IMG/VR virus record: IMGVR_UViG_3300020193_000917
Location: 1-42,149 of that record
Strand: one strand, 5' to 3'
Source: a virus
DNA: 42,149 nucleotides
The position numbers were made by a program, and so were the translations under genes. Shown here piece by piece: positions 39,929 through 42,149 of the stretch. Below the pieces are notes generated by a model. That model had not been told where the DNA came from. It ran no database searches and was given only the letters and a program-made list of their open reading frames with translations. The stretch's first letter is position 1; each line of letters begins with the position of its first letter.

Positions 39929-39955
39929 GTAACAAAATTTGTTTATATTTGTTAC
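39929..39955 (+). promoter_or_regulatory. Inverted repeat embracing a Bacteroidota -7 box
   Basis: GTAACAAA (39929-39936) and TTTGTTAC (39948-39955) are perfect 8-bp arms around TTATATTTG. TATATTTG (39944-39951) is an exact -7 element, and the right arm ends 2 nt before ATG 39958. A second small palindrome TTTTGT-A-ACAAAA (39925-39937) overlaps the left arm. Operator-like. Confidence 0.5.
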
Positions 39956-39957
39956 GT

Positions 39958-40269
39958 ATGTGGAGGATCAGACGCACTAAGAACTTACTTCGTTGGCTTT
40001 CTATTATATGGAAGGACGAACAGTGGGACTACTACCACATTTTTGAGATACTCAAGCATAAGTTACTATTCACAGCAGAATATACTCGTAAGTACGGCTA
40101 TCATGCTTTTTCTGATCGTGATGCTGACAGAATGATGTTATATGTTCGTTTAATTGAGAAGGTACAGAATGAAGAATATATGATGGAATTAGTTAACGAT
40201 GATGATATCACTAAAGATAAATTAGAGTCGGCTAAGAAAAAGCAATGTTTGATATTAATTATGGCTTAA
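39958..40269 (+). CDS. Hypothetical phage protein under possible operator control
   Basis: 103 aa from ATG 39958. Basic N-terminus MWRIRRTKNLLRWLSIIWKD, then HIFEILKHKLLFTAEYTRKY, and a FSDRDADRMMLYVRLIEKV helix. Such DRDAxRM helices occur in small hypothetical proteins of T4-like phages, by memory. ATG is chosen over a TTG three codons upstream because the inverted repeat lies immediately before the ATG. No helix-turn-helix is clear. Confidence 0.55.
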   Translation: MWRIRRTKNLLRWLSIIWKDEQWDYYHIFEILKHKLLFTAEYTRKYGYHAFSDRDADRMMLYVRLIEKVQNEEYMMELVNDDDITKDKLESAKKKQCLILIMA

Positions 40270-40287
40270 CAATAAAAGAAGATTAGT

Positions 40288-40629
40288 ATGTTAGAGAATA
40301 TAAAATCAGGCCGTGAATATGGTGAGCTTTTAGTCAGTACACTGAAAGATACCACTAGCGATGAAACACCACCAGTCTTATTAAAATATTGGTATAAAAA
40401 TATATTTAATTTAGCTGTAAAAAGCTATAACCAATATATCATTGGAAACAAAGATACGTTTATACTTAATATAGAAGAGATAGATAAGTGTTATGACGAT
40501 GCAGGCTTACAGTATACCCAAGATCTTTTAAATGGTATGATTGATAAAGGTGTTATCGAAGCCCTAATCAATGATTCAGGTGAAATTGTCTATGGCCTAA
40601 CAGACAAAGGAAAAAAGTACAAACTATGA
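40288..40629 (+). CDS. Hypothetical protein, winged-helix-like
   Basis: 113 aa. Helical N-terminal half (YGELLVSTLKDTTSDE; LLKYWYKNIFNLAVKSYNQY) and a C-terminal part YTQDLLNGMIDKGVIEALIN, then SGEIVYGLTDKGKKYKL. The last part has the look of a winged-helix wing (GEIVYGLTDKG). No family assigned; a DNA-binding role is possible. It lies next to the gene with the operator-like site. Confidence 0.5.
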   Translation: MLENIKSGREYGELLVSTLKDTTSDETPPVLLKYWYKNIFNLAVKSYNQYIIGNKDTFILNIEEIDKCYDDAGLQYTQDLLNGMIDKGVIEALINDSGEIVYGLTDKGKKYKL

Positions 40630-40654
40630 ACAATATAGATAAACAATTTAACAT

Positions 40655-41200
40655 ATGTTCGATAAACTAATAACATTAATACAGCAGTTCATAAATGAAT
40701 TGAACCCAATCTTTATTATAGATCAATGGGAAGAAGCTGTAGTACTCAGATTCGGTAAGTTTTACAAAACTGTTACTCCGGGACTGTATTTAAAAATACC
40801 TTTCTTTGACAGTGTTTGGAAGCATATTATTATCACTCAATCTATAGATATACCTCCACAATCTGTTACAACAGCTGACAATAAAAATGTTATTGTAAAA
40901 GGGATCATTCGTTTTAATATTATAGATATAAAAAGTTTTTTAACAATGATCACTAAACCAGAAGATGTATTAACTGACACAACAGGGTGTATGATCAGAG
41001 ACATTATAGAAGATACAGCTTGGATTGATATTATAGACATTGATAAAAGACTTACGAATGAAGTAGGTAAATTTGTCAAAAAGTGGGGGATCAAAGTAGA
41101 AAAAGTTACATTAACAGATTTACAGATCGCAAACTCTATTAGAATTATACAAGATACAACATACCAATCTAAGATTATTCCTTTAAGTGAACAGACTTAA
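40655..41200 (+). CDS. SPFH/prohibitin-like protein
   Basis: 181 aa with an SPFH (band 7) domain: IIDQWEEAVVLRFGKFYKTV, TPGLYLKIPFFDSVWKHIII, SIDIPPQSVTTADNKNVIVK and IVKGIIRFNIIDIKSFL, the usual pattern of prohibitin, HflC or stomatin. The N-terminal stretch LITLIQQFINEL is an amphipathic rather than clear transmembrane helix. The C-terminal coiled coil of host SPFH proteins is missing. In host cells such proteins build membrane scaffolds and affect FtsH proteolysis; a phage copy could interfere with that or with membrane stability at lysis. Phage versions are uncommon. Confidence 0.78.
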   Translation: MFDKLITLIQQFINELNPIFIIDQWEEAVVLRFGKFYKTVTPGLYLKIPFFDSVWKHIIITQSIDIPPQSVTTADNKNVIVKGIIRFNIIDIKSFLTMITKPEDVLTDTTGCMIRDIIEDTAWIDIIDIDKRLTNEVGKFVKKWGIKVEKVTLTDLQIANSIRIIQDTTYQSKIIPLSEQT

Positions 41201-41237
41201 TTATTAATATATTTTTACTCACTATAAACAAAAATAA

Positions 41238-41260
41238 CTTCTATATTAGAAGCTTTTTTT
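41238..41260 (+). terminator. Intrinsic terminator after SPFH gene
   Basis: CTTCTA (41238-41243), 3-nt loop TAT, TAGAAG (41247-41252), then C and a run of T (41254-41260). The next promoter motif begins within 2 nt. Confidence 0.75.
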
Positions 41261-41261
41261 A

Positions 41262-41268
41262 TATTTAT
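41262..41268 (+). promoter_or_regulatory. ATATTTAT motif 3 nt before a start codon
   Basis: Context tttta-TATTTAT-tatat; ATG 41272 follows after 3 nt. It is placed immediately after a terminator, so a promoter role with a leaderless transcript is likely. Confidence 0.5.
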
Positions 41269-41271
41269 TAT

Positions 41272-41460
41272 ATGAATTATGAACAGAGACGAGATCTTTT
41301 GTTAAAGCAAATGAGAAAACAAACTGACAGTCTACTCAAAGAAGATTTGTATGAAGATTGGCAAAAAAAGAATAAACCTAAGCGTAGCTATACTTTTAAG
41401 CCAAAAAGAACTGTTAGAACTCATGACCTTTTATATTACTCTAGATTTAAACAAATATAA
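41272..41460 (+). CDS. Small basic hypothetical protein
   Basis: 62 aa, no family recognised. YEQRRDLLLKQMRKQTDSLL is helical. The rest is Lys/Arg-rich (KKNKPKRSYTFKPKRTVRTH) and probably binds nucleic acid or is unstructured. It is followed 10 nt later by thioredoxin. Confidence 0.5.
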   Translation: MNYEQRRDLLLKQMRKQTDSLLKEDLYEDWQKKNKPKRSYTFKPKRTVRTHDLLYYSRFKQI

Positions 41461-41470
41461 AAAGTAAACT

Positions 41471-41728
41471 ATGCAAGTATTGTATTTTGGTGCCCCATGG
41501 TGTAGCCCTTGTAAGTCATTTAAACCTTTAGTAGAACAAACTGTTAGAGAGATGAGATTGAATTGGACAGATATTAACGTAGACTATGATATAAATATGT
41601 CCCAGCAATACCAGGTGACCTCTATTCCTACATTAGTGATATTGGATAGGCAAGGTGGAGTTGCATACAGGCATACAGGACCAATGTCTAAGAGCCAACT
41701 AGAAGCCGCTTTCAATAGTTTTAAATAG
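41471..41728 (+). CDS. Thioredoxin
   Basis: 85-aa minimal thioredoxin fold. It has VLYFGAPWCSPCKSFKPLVE with the active site W10-CSPC (C11, C14), the cis-Pro segment TSIPTLVIL, and the ending MSKSQLEAAF. It lacks the first beta strand and helix of the usual 105-aa form, as in other short phage thioredoxins. Likely electron donor for the class II RNR (CX4C tail) or for other phage thiol proteins. Confidence 0.87.
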   Translation: MQVLYFGAPWCSPCKSFKPLVEQTVREMRLNWTDINVDYDINMSQQYQVTSIPTLVILDRQGGVAYRHTGPMSKSQLEAAFNSFK

Positions 41729-41738
41729 AGCTAATAGA

Positions 41739-41745
41739 TATTTAT
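41739..41745 (+). promoter_or_regulatory. ATATTTAT-class putative phage promoter (endolysin)
   Basis: Context ataga-TATTTAT-atctg, 15 nt before ATG 41761. The gene encodes a lysis enzyme, again suggesting late use. Confidence 0.5.
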
Positions 41746-41760
41746 ATCTGTAAAGTATAT

Positions 41761-42149
41761 ATGAATATTAGTAAATTAAAAGGACATATACCAGATACAG
41801 TAATTGCTCAGATTCCTGATGTGATGCAAAAATTTGGAATTGACACTACTATTAAGTTGTCTCATTTTTTAGCTCAATGCGGCCATGAATCCGGTGGTTT
41901 TAAAGTAGTAAAGGAAAATTTAAACTACAGAGCTAAAGGTTTACGTGCTATATTTGGAAAATATTTTCCTGATGATGCTACTGCTCTTCTTTATGAACGC
42001 AAACCAGAAAAAATTGCTAACATAGTATACGCCAGCAGAATGGGAAATGGCGATAAAGCAAGCGGGGATGGATATAAATTTCGCGGACGTGGGTATATCC
42101 AACTAACAGGAAAACAAAACTATACACTATTCGGTAAAGCAATTAATGA
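41761..42149 (+). CDS. GH19 endolysin (chitinase-like lysozyme), truncated by window end
   Basis: 129 codons are visible with no stop; the right edge cuts the gene. Degrades peptidoglycan for host lysis. Seen: HFLAQCGHESGGFKVV (residues 35-50, catalytic-type Glu43), NLNYRAKGLRAIFGKYFP, and YKFRGRGYIQLTGKQNY (about 108-124) typical of the GH19 lysozyme substrate cleft. GH19 endolysins are common in phages of Gram-negative hosts. No signal peptide is visible, so release probably needs a holin that is not identified in this window. Confidence 0.87.
   Translation, partial: MNISKLKGHIPDTVIAQIPDVMQKFGIDTTIKLSHFLAQCGHESGGFKVVKENLNYRAKGLRAIFGKYFPDDATALLYERKPEKIANIVYASRMGNGDKASGDGYKFRGRGYIQLTGKQNYTLFGKAIN

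Noticed and set aside
3821-41745. ATATTTAT as a T4-type late promoter
   Set aside because: Its reverse complement contains ATAAATA, the core of T4 late promoters, but that reading points away from the genes; all genes here run rightward. A forward Bacteroidota-like -7 interpretation fits better.
1-42149. Integrase, attachment sites, CRISPR, insertion sequences, rRNA
   Set aside because: Looked for on both strands; nothing with the required repeats or motifs is visible in this window.

Overview
The window is a piece of a tailed-phage genome: a contractile-tailed, T4-like myovirus with AT-rich DNA. All convincing genes read rightward. They are tightly packed, often with 1-40 nt overlaps, and there is no integrase, rRNA, tRNA or CRISPR array. 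Three sequence features suggest a Bacteroidota (flavobacterium-like) host. There are almost no Shine-Dalgarno sequences. One promoter fits the Bacteroidota form TTG-N19-TAnnTTTG, and another -7 box reads TATATTTG. A small cysteine protein carries the CCGNGCRHCPY signature that I know mainly from Bacteroidota. The host call is inference.

Layout. (1) 1-3.8 kb: a surface-glycan or sulfation cassette with an FkbM methyltransferase, a broken small gene, a sulfotransferase, a GT9-like glycosyltransferase, an APS-kinase-like P-loop protein, an HxGH nucleotidyltransferase and a DUF2061 membrane protein. (2) 3.8-18.6 kb: tail and baseplate module with sheath, tube, a gp26-like protein plus a small overlapping-frame partner, the tape measure, a tube/baseplate protein, a LysM gp53-like wedge, a 1445-aa hub-like protein with a possible wall-hydrolase end, and a further structural protein. 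(3) 18.7-30.5 kb: replication with a small degenerate family A polymerase-like protein, gp32-like SSB, UvsX, a 5'-3' exonuclease, DnaB-type helicase, B12-dependent (class II) ribonucleotide reductase and a full family A DNA polymerase. (4) 30.7-33.4 kb: chaperones Hsp20, GroES-like and full-length GroEL. (5) 33.4-38.9 kb: nucleotide and possible DNA-modification genes, namely an SGNH-like protein, an uncharacterised helical protein, a PLP enzyme, dUTPase, dCMP deaminase and a ThyA-family enzyme. The ThyA-family enzyme has Asp at the dUMP/dCMP selectivity position. (6) 38.9-42.1 kb: small hypotheticals, DUF1643, an SPFH protein, thioredoxin and a GH19 endolysin cut by the window end.

Regulation. 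The octamer ATATTTAT lies 3-25 nt upstream of 14 start codons and 82 nt upstream of a fifteenth. It is the best candidate for a phage promoter class. Several intrinsic terminators separate transcription blocks.

Main points to follow up: a dnaX-type slippery site (A AAA AAG then TAG) that would join the start codon to the DUF5522-like cysteine protein; a probable frameshift fusion between the gp26-like protein and its downstream partner, directly upstream of the tape measure as in tail-assembly chaperones; the Asp-type ThyA homologue beside a possible hypermodification cluster; a second, motif-eroded PolA; and an inverted repeat embracing a Bacteroidota-type -7 box.
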